Of a stretch of 56,213 nt of DNA, positions 41,023 to 47,937 are shown piece by piece. A program made the position numbers and the translations under genes. Within the stretch, counting starts at the first letter, position 1; every line of letters starts with the position of its first letter. Origin of the DNA: a virus; IMG/VR virus record IMGVR_UViG_3300044980_000094, positions 1 to 56,213 of that record; one strand, written 5' to 3'. The notes under the pieces were generated by a model. The model was not told the origin of the DNA and did no database searches. It worked only from the letters and a program-made list of their open reading frames with translations.

Positions 41023-41343
41023 TTACCTCCCATATCCGCCAGATTTCATCCCATGCAGCGGCTCATGTCGAACATGATGATCCGTCCCATGGTGTGGACC
41101 ATGATCGCTGTAGTGGATCGGATGCTGGTCATGCAGTTCCTTGACCGCATGGCTCAATTTGGTATTCCCTGGGCCAATGGGCGAGTTCGCCGCCTCGGCC
41201 TTGGAGCCGCCCTTCATTACACTCATGTCTGCCTTGGTCTCATTCCCGACCTCACTGCCACCCTTGGCGCCAGCGGGCTTGGAGCTCACAATGCGCTTTG
41301 GCTCCATGCCTGCAGCCTTGTTCATCATAGATTCCTTTGACAT
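41023..41343 (-). CDS. Hypothetical protein with His-rich C-terminus
   Basis: 106 aa, Gly/Lys-rich, low complexity, ending with a His-rich stretch (HYSDHGPHHGTDHHVRHEPLH) that could bind metal. GGAG seven bases before ATG. Small basic proteins like this near the head genes are sometimes virion parts; this is inference. Confidence 0.55.
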   Translation of the reverse strand: MSKESMMNKAAGMEPKRIVSSKPAGAKGGSEVGNETKADMSVMKGGSKAEAANSPIGPGNTKLSHAVKELHDQHPIHYSDHGPHHGTDHHVRHEPLHGMKSGGYGR

Positions 41344-41372
41344 TTCAGTTCTCCATTCTGGGCCACTGCCCG

Positions 41373-41579
41373 TTAGCGTCCGTAGCCTAGTCGATTATTA
41401 GCCTTGGCGTCGATTTTCGACTCCTGGCTCTTGCTCATACGGCCAGCGTTGACTGCCTGGCTTGCCCGAGCCTTGGCATTCGCGGCATGACTGCGGTCCG
41501 GGATTGGATAACTCCGATCCGGGCCGGCAAACTCGCTCTGGGGAAGAGTATTTCGGTCATGGGGGCTTAGTCTGGTCAT
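41373..41579 (-). CDS. Small protein with YPIPD motif
   Basis: 68 aa. DRNTLPQSEFAGPDRSYPIP and DRSHAANAKARASQAVN form a pattern (FA.P...YPI.D..HA.NA.AR) common in short phage head-associated proteins and in the C-terminus of some prohead proteases. AAGGAGG before ATG. The exact role is unknown. Confidence 0.65.
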   Translation of the reverse strand: MTRLSPHDRNTLPQSEFAGPDRSYPIPDRSHAANAKARASQAVNAGRMSKSQESKIDAKANNRLGYGR

Positions 41580-41595
41580 TGAATGCCTCCTTAGG

Positions 41596-42105
41596 CTAAA
41601 AGCCCATGTGCGCCGGCGCAAGCCCAACATTGGGGCGGCCTTCGGTCCTTGGCAATCGGGGCCTTATCCCAAGGCAATGCCACGTCGGCCGCCAAGCCGC
41701 ATTCTGCGCCTCCCCCAGGCTCCCGCAGACCCTATCCGCAAGCGGGGTAAGGACTTTGCAGACCTGAATCCCCCACACTGGCTGCCCCAATGCCCTCTGC
41801 ACTACAGGCAGATACAAGAGCTCGAGCTCCTCAAACGCCTGCACTGTCCACGTGTATTTGATCTCCAGCACCCCCAGCCGTTGCCCTGGCACGAGTCCAT
41901 CAACCTGGCAGCAGCCCCAGCCGTTGGCGTCCTCGAACTCGAACCAGATGCCCATCCGACTGCCAGATGGCAGCTCAGCGGCCACTGCTCGCTCGTAGCG
42001 AATACCTTGGGCCTTCTGGCCTCTAGGTCGCCCAAGCGGAATATGCTTTGGCCTAGCGGCCAGCTCTCGTGCCCATTTGATGCCGACAATCTGTCTCTTG
42101 GCCAT
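41596..42105 (-). CDS. PD-(D/E)XK nuclease-like protein
   Basis: 169 aa. CCQVDGL (Asp69) followed by GVLEIKYTW (Glu81, Lys83) gives the D-(X)n-ExK catalytic core, preceded by helix QGIRYERAVAAEL, with downstream GIQVCKVL. The fold is that of small restriction-endonuclease-like phage nucleases. It lies near the terminase and could process packaged DNA or degrade host DNA. Start ATG 42105, one base after the upstream stop. Confidence 0.6.
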   Translation of the reverse strand: MAKRQIVGIKWARELAARPKHIPLGRPRGQKAQGIRYERAVAAELPSGSRMGIWFEFEDANGWGCCQVDGLVPGQRLGVLEIKYTWTVQAFEELELLYLPVVQRALGQPVWGIQVCKVLTPLADRVCGSLGEAQNAAWRPTWHCLGIRPRLPRTEGRPNVGLAPAHMGF

Positions 42106-42106
42106 G

Positions 42107-42895
42107 TTAATTGCCCTTAGGAGCAAGAGGAACCAGCGGGGCTGCTGGAGCAATGGCTGATTGGGCCTGGCGCATTTCTCTAATCTGCTCCTGGATTTCC
42201 TTAATCACATCCGAGCCGGGAAAAATCGACTCCAGCGTCTTCGTGAGATCATTGAGCCGGCTACTAATGGCGCTTACACGCTCCTCGCCGTTGGCGAATA
42301 GCGAGGCAATCTCAGGACGCTTGATCAGATTCCCATCAACAGAGTTGACGTGTCCCTCGATCCGGTCGAGGTCTCGCCGAGCATATTCATCTCGTAGTTT
42401 GTCTCGCTCATCGATCCTCTGGCGGTATTGCTCCTCCGCATCCTTCGTCCACATCGCGGCTGAAATGGTCGCGATGTCCTTTTCGTCCCGATCGAACCGC
42501 GTTAAGTCGTTGGCGTGCTGCGCGACAGCCGCAAGAATCGGCTGCATAAGCGTGTTGATGTCTTTAATCTCGGATTTTCGGTCGCGCGCCTCGCTCTCTA
42601 CGGCCTTCTCGATTCGCGACATGTTGGAGTCGAGGTCGGTCTTGACATAGGTGGCAATTCCCAGGAGCACCACGATCGCGCCGGTCGCGACGCCGCCAAA
42701 TTTCAACCAATCCGTCGGCTTGGCCGCCTGGCGATCGATCTTAGCGCCCAGCTCCCTGATCTGCTGGCCGATGTTTTCGGCGAGGGTGCCTAGGGCGCGA
42801 TCCAGATTAGTAACGCGCTGATCCAGCGCGCCGAGGTCGATATGAGCACGCTCCCAGCCACGCGCAGAGGGGCTTTTGGTTTCCCCGTCCACCAT
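42107..42895 (-). CDS. Coiled-coil protein with one transmembrane helix
   Basis: 262 aa. Coiled coil (residues 20-58), one transmembrane helix (LKFGGVATGAIVVLLGIATYV, about 64-84), then a long charged coiled coil (MSRIEKAVESEARDRKSEI..) and an Ala/Pro C-terminus. Similar membrane coiled-coil proteins lie beside phage lysis genes; a spanin-like or holin-regulator role is possible but unproven. Confidence 0.6.
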   Translation of the reverse strand: MVDGETKSPSARGWERAHIDLGALDQRVTNLDRALGTLAENIGQQIRELGAKIDRQAAKPTDWLKFGGVATGAIVVLLGIATYVKTDLDSNMSRIEKAVESEARDRKSEIKDINTLMQPILAAVAQHANDLTRFDRDEKDIATISAAMWTKDAEEQYRQRIDERDKLRDEYARRDLDRIEGHVNSVDGNLIKRPEIASLFANGEERVSAISSRLNDLTKTLESIFPGSDVIKEIQEQIREMRQAQSAIAPAAPLVPLAPKGN

Positions 42896-42898
42896 GGC

Positions 42899-43705
42899 TT
42901 AGGCAATCGCCTGCAAGTCGGCACTGAGCTGCGTCAGGTCGAACCCGTTGGGGGCCTTACCGCTCGCCTTGGAAAGCGCATCCGGCCCCAGTACAGTGTA
43001 GAGTTCGCCCTGTGGCCCCGGCCGGCAGTACTTATCGATGGCCGCCCAAGTGATCGTGCCGATCATTCCCCAGGAATCGATCTGAACGCCCTGGGCATTA
43101 TATCCCACCCCGACGAAGCAATGGCCGTAGTCCGGGTTGGCCTCCCCCGCTATATCCCAGACGAATCCACTCTGCCCAGGCATCGGATTGACCCAAGCAT
43201 CCGGGAGTTCGACGCCGAAATACAGATTCTCGAACAGCCACATGGCTTGCATCTGCTCGATCTTATTCCCAGGATCGACCGCCATGTAGCCAGCGATTTT
43301 GTGCTGGCCCGGAGTGAGGCCGTTATCCTTCCAGTAGTTCAGCACCGTGACTTCGTCGCCGCCCTGATCAGTCGCGGGGTCACCCGGCACATAGCCGGTC
43401 GTCGCCGAGTAGAACGCAATGACCTGCTCTTCCGTAAACGGCACAGGACTAGCGCCGGCATTCGCTAGCAGCAGCCCCCCGGTATGAAAGGCTCCGGCTG
43501 CCGTGCAGTCGCCGAGGGTGTCGTTGCCGAGAATCCGCGCGAGCCAATCTGCGGCCGCCGCAGCGTATGTCACCTCAGACGGGGGCTTCGGCAGGCTCGC
43601 CAGCAGATAGTTGCCCAGCGACAATCTGGGGCCTCTTGCGCGGGGGCGTAGACGTCCGAGCTTGAACGTGCGGGGGATCGGCAGGCTTGAGGGTGCATCG
43701 GTCAT
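42899..43705 (-). CDS. Papain-like cysteine protease fold protein
   Basis: 268 aa. NDTLGDCTAAGAFH (Cys67 in a CA-clan position), YGHCFVGVGYN (His195) and IDSWG (Asp210 where papain has Asn) form a papain-like catalytic set; the usual oxyanion Gln is not obvious. GGAG eight bases before ATG 43705. It sits with the lysis genes and may cut peptidoglycan cross-links or a protein; activity is unproven. Confidence 0.55.
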   Translation of the reverse strand: MTDAPSSLPIPRTFKLGRLRPRARGPRLSLGNYLLASLPKPPSEVTYAAAAADWLARILGNDTLGDCTAAGAFHTGGLLLANAGASPVPFTEEQVIAFYSATTGYVPGDPATDQGGDEVTVLNYWKDNGLTPGQHKIAGYMAVDPGNKIEQMQAMWLFENLYFGVELPDAWVNPMPGQSGFVWDIAGEANPDYGHCFVGVGYNAQGVQIDSWGMIGTITWAAIDKYCRPGPQGELYTVLGPDALSKASGKAPNGFDLTQLSADLQAIA

Positions 43706-43716
43706 CAGGTGGTCTC

Positions 43717-44076
43717 CTACGTATCGGCGGGGGCAGTGATCGGTGGCAGTCCACACGCGTTGATAAACGCCTGCGCGGCGTTGAAATCAGCCTGGCTGAT
43801 ATGATGGACCGTGGTCTCGTTGGCGATTATCGTGGCCGTCCAACTGCTGGCGGCTGGCGTCAAATATATTTCGACCTTGACGGAAAACAGCAGCCAGTCA
43901 TCTTCCGCCACAAGTGCGAGCCTGTTGGCGCTTGCCGTGCAATTTTCGAGAGTGACACTACGAATCGCTCCGTCCTCATTGATCTCGCATGCGATCGTCG
44001 TAGCGTCGGTCTGGGTGAGAGTGATCAGCGCGCCGTCGTCTGGGGCGCTGATCTGGACTGAGGGCCAGCTAGCCAT
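43717..44076 (-). CDS. Hypothetical protein
   Basis: 119 aa, beta-rich (DGALITLTQTDATTIACEI, LFSVKVEIYLTPAASSW), with helical C-terminus. Not recognised. The start at 44076 overlaps the upstream gene by eight bases; a longer frame would run through it. Confidence 0.5.
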   Translation of the reverse strand: MASWPSVQISAPDDGALITLTQTDATTIACEINEDGAIRSVTLENCTASANRLALVAEDDWLLFSVKVEIYLTPAASSWTATIIANETTVHHISQADFNAAQAFINACGLPPITAPADT

Positions 44077-44242
44077 TGCTCGGCACCGTGGCTGTGGGGC
44101 CGTTTTTAGCCGCCAATTTCTGCGCGCCGATAATAGCCAGCGATATGAGTGTGCTGTAGTCAGCGTCAGATATTGTGGCTTTGTCCTGAGTCCATATGCG
44201 CTGCATGAACTCACAGATGGTCTCCGAGGTTACGTCAGTCAT
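44069..44242 (-). CDS. Hypothetical small protein
   Basis: 57 aa, helical (ETICEFMQRIW..., TLISLAIIGAQKLAAK). Overlaps both neighbours by eight bases, which fixes ATG 44242. Not recognised. Confidence 0.5.
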   Translation of the reverse strand: MTDVTSETICEFMQRIWTQDKATISDADYSTLISLAIIGAQKLAAKNGPTATVPSNG

Positions 44243-44579
44243 GTTTTGTCCAGCCGTTTTGTCTCGACACAAGTATCCAGTGGATTGTATTTTCAATCGC
44301 CTTGTGAATGGCGTATTCAATACCCACAGCTTCACTTTTTTGGATACCGGCAAGACTAAGCGACGCCGGCAATTCAACTCGCACTTCCAAGACGTTTTGT
44401 GATATTCTAGTCGTAAACATAGCACCCTTGGTTTTGCATTCCTGCGCTCCGTAACGAGCCTGCTCGCCGAAAGTCAGCGAATAGAAATCCTCATCGTTCA
44501 TTGGGCGGCCCGCGAGTGCCTCATTCCAGTCGGCTTTCGCCGCCTCGAATCCTATTGGATGTCCTTGAGCGCTGGCCAT
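44235..44579 (-). CDS. Hypothetical protein
   Basis: 114 aa. Helical N-terminal third (FEAAKADWNEAL), then a beta-rich segment with TTRISQNVLEVRVELP and a helix (EYAIHKAIENTIHWI). No ribosome site is clear; ATG 44579 is the only plausible start. Not recognised. Confidence 0.5.
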   Translation of the reverse strand: MASAQGHPIGFEAAKADWNEALAGRPMNDEDFYSLTFGEQARYGAQECKTKGAMFTTRISQNVLEVRVELPASLSLAGIQKSEAVGIEYAIHKAIENTIHWILVSRQNGWTKHD

Positions 44580-44625
44580 GACTACACCGTCCGCAAGTTA
44601 CGCCTAGCCATCTTTGCTGGCCGCC

Positions 44626-45000
44626 TCAGAGAAAACTCACCACCACCGTCTTGCCATTCGGCAACGTCACTTTCGTCGCCGGCGGCGTCCAGACCTTGAA
44701 GGCCCGGCCGTTCGGGGCCTTCGTGAAGCGGAACTTCGCGCTCGCTGGCGCCGGCCCGATCGCGTTACAGATGGCCTGCGACAGCGCCGCAAGATCCGCG
44801 AGGCCCGCGCTGGCCGTCGGCAGGTCGGCGGCGGTGATCATCGCCCCGACGCTGAGCGTGCTCGGCACAACCTGACAGAGTTCCTCGCAATCCTGCTGGA
44901 TCGTGGCGATGTCAGCGGTGACCTGCGCGGGGGTGAGCGCGCAGGAGGAGAGCGCAAGCCCAGCGGCTGCAGTGATGGCGAGAGCGGCATTTTTCAGCAT
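44626..45000 (-). CDS. Lipoprotein (lysis block)
   Basis: 124 aa. N-terminal signal LKNAALAITAAAGLALSSCA with lipobox LSSC (Cys20), so lipid-anchored. The mature part contains a helix (VTADIATIQQDCEELC) and a beta C-terminus (KVTLPNGKTVVVSF). As the only lipoprotein in the lysis block it is the best candidate for an outer-membrane spanin partner; this is inference. AGGA precedes ATG. Confidence 0.6.
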   Translation of the reverse strand: MLKNAALAITAAAGLALSSCALTPAQVTADIATIQQDCEELCQVVPSTLSVGAMITAADLPTASAGLADLAALSQAICNAIGPAPASAKFRFTKAPNGRAFKVWTPPATKVTLPNGKTVVVSFL

Positions 45001-45017
45001 GATGAAGGTTCCTTTCC

Positions 45018-45113
45018 TTAGTGCTTCGTTTCAAGATACAGACAGATAAGCCCAACGACCCCATAAGCAGCGATCAACAATCCGATCGCGACAATGATCA
45101 GGTCATTGAACAC
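45018..45113 (-). CDS. 31-residue membrane peptide
   Basis: GTG 45113 with GAGG six bases upstream. One hydrophobic helix (LIIVAIGLLIAAYGVVGLIC), short polar ends. It lies between endolysin-holin and lipoprotein genes, so a lysis-accessory or inner-membrane spanin role is possible. Confidence 0.5.
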   Translation of the reverse strand: MFNDLIIVAIGLLIAAYGVVGLICLYLETKH

Positions 45114-45121
45114 GTGCTGCC

Positions 45122-45871
45122 TCACGGGACATGATCGGCGACCGCCGCCGAGGCGACCGACTTGGTCGCCGTGATAAGCGCCTGCGGCGCATTGGGGGGC
45201 AGGTCGGCAACCTTCTGGGCGGCAACGACAACCGGGGGCCTGGGCGGCGCGAGTGGCCCAGGCGCGGAACTGCTATCCGCATGCAATATGATATTCAGCA
45301 CCCCGGCCAGTAGCCCGGCAATGGCGACCATCTGTGTCGCCTGCTCCCCGCTCACGACGCCGCTCAACGAGAGCGCGCCGGTGCCGATCGCCGCGAGGAT
45401 CAGATAGGCGATGTTGAGCCACATCGAGACTTTTGGGGCAATGGACATTTTGAACCTCGCTTTTGGCGCCAGACCATTTTCCTGCAACATGATGCCTTCA
45501 GTGACCAGGTCCAGAGTCGTCGGGCTGGCCAGGTTGATGGCCGTATACGGCCCAATGCCGACCTGCTTTGCAATCGTCTCGGCATAGACGATCGGGTTAT
45601 TCCCCGGCTGGCCGGCCGGAGCCCATGTCGAGGCGATCTTGAACGGGGTATTGAGCCCCTGTTCGTCATATGATTTCAGGTTCAACTGGAGCGCATCAAT
45701 TCCATCCGCCGGCGTCGCGAAGATCGCAAAGCCCTTCGCATTCGCACCGCGATACCCCGGCAGGCTCTGCGTCCACTTGTCCGAGACCAGGTTGCCAGGA
45801 TTATTGCTGATAACGCCGAGAGACGCCCTATTGAGCTTGGCGAAGAAATTCAGAACTGCTTGACTGGCCAT
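45122..45871 (-). CDS. Endolysin-like domain fused to a holin-like membrane domain
   Basis: 249 aa. Residues 1-135 show the pattern of phage cell-wall hydrolase-type proteins (NNPGNLVSDKW, GFAIFATPADGIDALQLNL, STWAPAGQPGNNP.VYAETIAKQVG). Residues 148-200 hold two hydrophobic segments (VSMWLNIAYLILAAIGTGAL and MVAIAGLLAGVLNIIL), like separate holins. An in-frame ATG (codon 142, 45448) has GAGG six bases upstream, so the holin part may also be made alone. The C-terminus is Ala/Pro-rich. Confidence 0.65.
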   Translation of the reverse strand: MASQAVLNFFAKLNRASLGVISNNPGNLVSDKWTQSLPGYRGANAKGFAIFATPADGIDALQLNLKSYDEQGLNTPFKIASTWAPAGQPGNNPIVYAETIAKQVGIGPYTAINLASPTTLDLVTEGIMLQENGLAPKARFKMSIAPKVSMWLNIAYLILAAIGTGALSLSGVVSGEQATQMVAIAGLLAGVLNIILHADSSSAPGPLAPPRPPVVVAAQKVADLPPNAPQALITATKSVASAAVADHVP

Positions 45872-45877
45872 GTCGGA

Positions 45878-45994
45878 TCACTCCATGACTAAGTATGTAG
45901 TCCGGCCGGCTTCGGCCTCCCCCGCCCTAGCACTGTTCATCGCCGCCAACAGCCCTATCCAGATCACTCCGACAGCCCACAGGACATTTCTCAC
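45878..45994 (-). CDS. 38-residue membrane or exported peptide
   Basis: GTG 45994 overlaps the upstream stop (GTGA). The product has a hydrophobic segment (NVLWAVGVIWIGLLAAMNSA) with AxA-like ends, then Glu/Gly residues. It may be a signal peptide or a small membrane protein of the lysis block. The next ATG (45871) uses the GGAG near its end. Confidence 0.45.
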   Translation of the reverse strand: MRNVLWAVGVIWIGLLAAMNSARAGEAEAGRTTYLVME

Positions 45995-46248
45995 TTCGAC
46001 TCCTTGGCTACCTTTGCCTCAGCCGCCGCCAGATCGGCCTTCAACTTGGCGTCAGCGGCTTTCAGGGCCTCCATTTCCTTGTTGGCCGCCTGGAGTTGCG
46101 CGCTGAATACCGCCGCCTGATCGAGCGCGTTGTTGCGCTGCGCCTGGAGCGCCGAGATGATGTTGGCTTGAACGTCTGGGCCAGGGGCGCCCTGCTGGGC
46201 AAAAGCAGCGGTCGAGATCAAGGCGGAAAGAATGATAATCGTCTTCAT
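45991..46248 (-). CDS. Periplasmic coiled-coil protein
   Basis: 85 aa. Signal peptide KTIIILSALISTAAFAQQ (cleavage after AFA) followed by a long coiled coil (AAVFSAQLQAANKEMEALKA...). A periplasmic coiled coil next to lysis genes resembles the spanin type, but the membrane anchor is a cleavable signal here. GAGGA precedes ATG 46248. Confidence 0.55.
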   Translation of the reverse strand: MKTIIILSALISTAAFAQQGAPGPDVQANIISALQAQRNNALDQAAVFSAQLQAANKEMEALKAADAKLKADLAAAEAKVAKESK

Positions 46249-46255
46249 TTGGTCC

Positions 46256-47491
46256 TCAGTTCTGGCTGGTCTGCGCCGTCGCGGCGACGTCGAGTGTAAC
46301 ACATGTCCCTGACGAGACCGCAAACGCCACATAGTCGCCGGCTGTGATCGCGGGATTGCTAACTGTCCCATCGACCACCGTCGCCGCCGCGGTCACGGTC
46401 ACGGTCCCGATCGTCGTCGGGGTCGCGCAGGTCGTGCTGGTGCCGCATTCGAACATCGTGATCGTGGGATTGCCGGTGCATGAGAATTGCTGCGCCGAGC
46501 CCTCGATATTATTGACCGTCGAGGCCTTGGAGAACTTGTGAAACCCGGCCTTGGCGTTGATGACGGACGTCATCAGGCCGGGCTGGAAACTGACGTGGTC
46601 GGTGGCGTTGCTGGTCAGCGCGCCGCTGGTGACCATCAGGCCGGTGCTGACCGACGTGATGCCCCCGCCAACCGTGCAGGTGCTGCCCAAGGTGCAGGTC
46701 TGCCCGTTGACCGTCGTCGCGGGATTGGCGAGGTCGGCGTTGGTGACAAGGCCCGTTGCGGTGAACGAACCGGTCGCAGTCGGGCTCGCAATCGTCGGCG
46801 AGGTCGCGAGCACATAGCCGCCACCCGTCCCGGTCGGCGCGGTCCCGTTGTTGTAAACCCCCTGCGCGGCGACGTTGATCGTGCCTTGGCCCTTCGTCGC
46901 GAGCGTGCCAAGCCCGACACCGTTCTGGAATGTGGCCTCGTTCTCCGACGTGATCGAAGCTGGGGGCGTGGCGAATATCTTGACCTCCGTCTCGAGGTCG
47001 GAACCGTCAACCCACGTTCCGGTCACGACGCCGCGAATGTCGGCCACGTCGTGCTTGACCACGGTTCCGTCGTAGCCACCCCAGCCAAAATACCCAATCT
47101 CGTTGCCTGATACGAGAGTGGTTGGCGAAGCATAAGTCCCGTCGGTGCGGAAATCCTCAAAGGAGTTCGTCGCACTGCTGGACACGCCATAAGTTGACCC
47201 GACCGAACCATCGGCCGCCTGCACTGTCCAGTTCGTGGACGCGAACAGAGCCGCTGTGCTGAGGTTGATGCTCTGCGACAGCGTCCACGAATTATTGTGC
47301 GCGTGATTGATCGACGCCACGACAGCGCCAGTCGTCGGGGAGATCGTGAGGGTTCCGTCGCTGTTCGCGACCGAATTGACATTCGCAGACACATCAATAG
47401 GTGGAGCATTTCCGACAGTCTGCGCCTTCACTGCCCCCACAGCCAGCAGCCCCAGCCAAGCTCCAATCAGCAGTCTATTCCTGAGCCGCAT
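46256..47491 (-). CDS. Fibre-like protein with signal peptide
   Basis: 411 aa. Signal peptide RLRNRLLIGAWLGLLAVGAV with KA-Q cleavage, then a Gly/Ser/Thr-rich beta region (SPTATGSFTATGLV, TLGSTCTVGGGITSVST) typical of phage fibre shafts. Start ATG 47491; ATG 47500 is three codons upstream. Overlaps the upstream gene by 17 bases. It is in the foreign-looking part of the late arm. Confidence 0.6.
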   Translation of the reverse strand: MRLRNRLLIGAWLGLLAVGAVKAQTVGNAPPIDVSANVNSVANSDGTLTISPTTGAVVASINHAHNNSWTLSQSINLSTAALFASTNWTVQAADGSVGSTYGVSSSATNSFEDFRTDGTYASPTTLVSGNEIGYFGWGGYDGTVVKHDVADIRGVVTGTWVDGSDLETEVKIFATPPASITSENEATFQNGVGLGTLATKGQGTINVAAQGVYNNGTAPTGTGGGYVLATSPTIASPTATGSFTATGLVTNADLANPATTVNGQTCTLGSTCTVGGGITSVSTGLMVTSGALTSNATDHVSFQPGLMTSVINAKAGFHKFSKASTVNNIEGSAQQFSCTGNPTITMFECGTSTTCATPTTIGTVTVTAAATVVDGTVSNPAITAGDYVAFAVSSGTCVTLDVAATAQTSQN

Positions 47492-47891
47492 AGAACGCAT
47501 CCCCTGCTGTTCCGTAGATATTGATCTGGCCCTGCAAGGCCACTCCGCTCGTGGCACAGTAGTACTGCTGACCCGCAGCCAACTGCACTGCGTTGGCGAT
47601 ATTAGCCAATGCCAGACTCGTGCCCTCGCTCACATACATAGTATGGGTGCCGTAGTTGATAATCGTGCAGCCGACCCGACTGGGTCCCCCCTGCGGACTC
47701 GGCCCAGTCGCAGCCCATATCTGCTGCCAGACATTACTCGAGGCAATAGTTGACGAACTTGGGGCGCCAGAGGTCGTCCTCGGCGCCGGCAGCGTGACAA
47801 CGGGCTGCTGGGCAAAAGCGGCCACAGGCGGCAACAGTCCAGCCAATAGCCCCAGCCCGATCCCCAGCCCCAATCGGATAGATTTTCTCAT
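47475..47891 (-). CDS. Small fibre-associated protein with signal peptide
   Basis: 138 aa. Signal peptide SIRLGLGIGLGLLAGLLPPV with AFA-QQ cleavage, then a beta domain (GCTIINYGTHTMYVSEG, QQYYCATSGVALQGQINIYG) with two Cys that could pair. GGAG nine bases before ATG 47891. Similar short C-terminal beta domains accompany phage fibres. Confidence 0.55.
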   Translation of the reverse strand: MRKSIRLGLGIGLGLLAGLLPPVAAFAQQPVVTLPAPRTTSGAPSSSTIASSNVWQQIWAATGPSPQGGPSRVGCTIINYGTHTMYVSEGTSLALANIANAVQLAAGQQYYCATSGVALQGQINIYGTAGDAFYAAQE

Positions 47892-47937
47892 ATTCCCAAT
47901 CTCCAATCCTAGCCCCCCTAGCCCGTGGCCCCTAACC

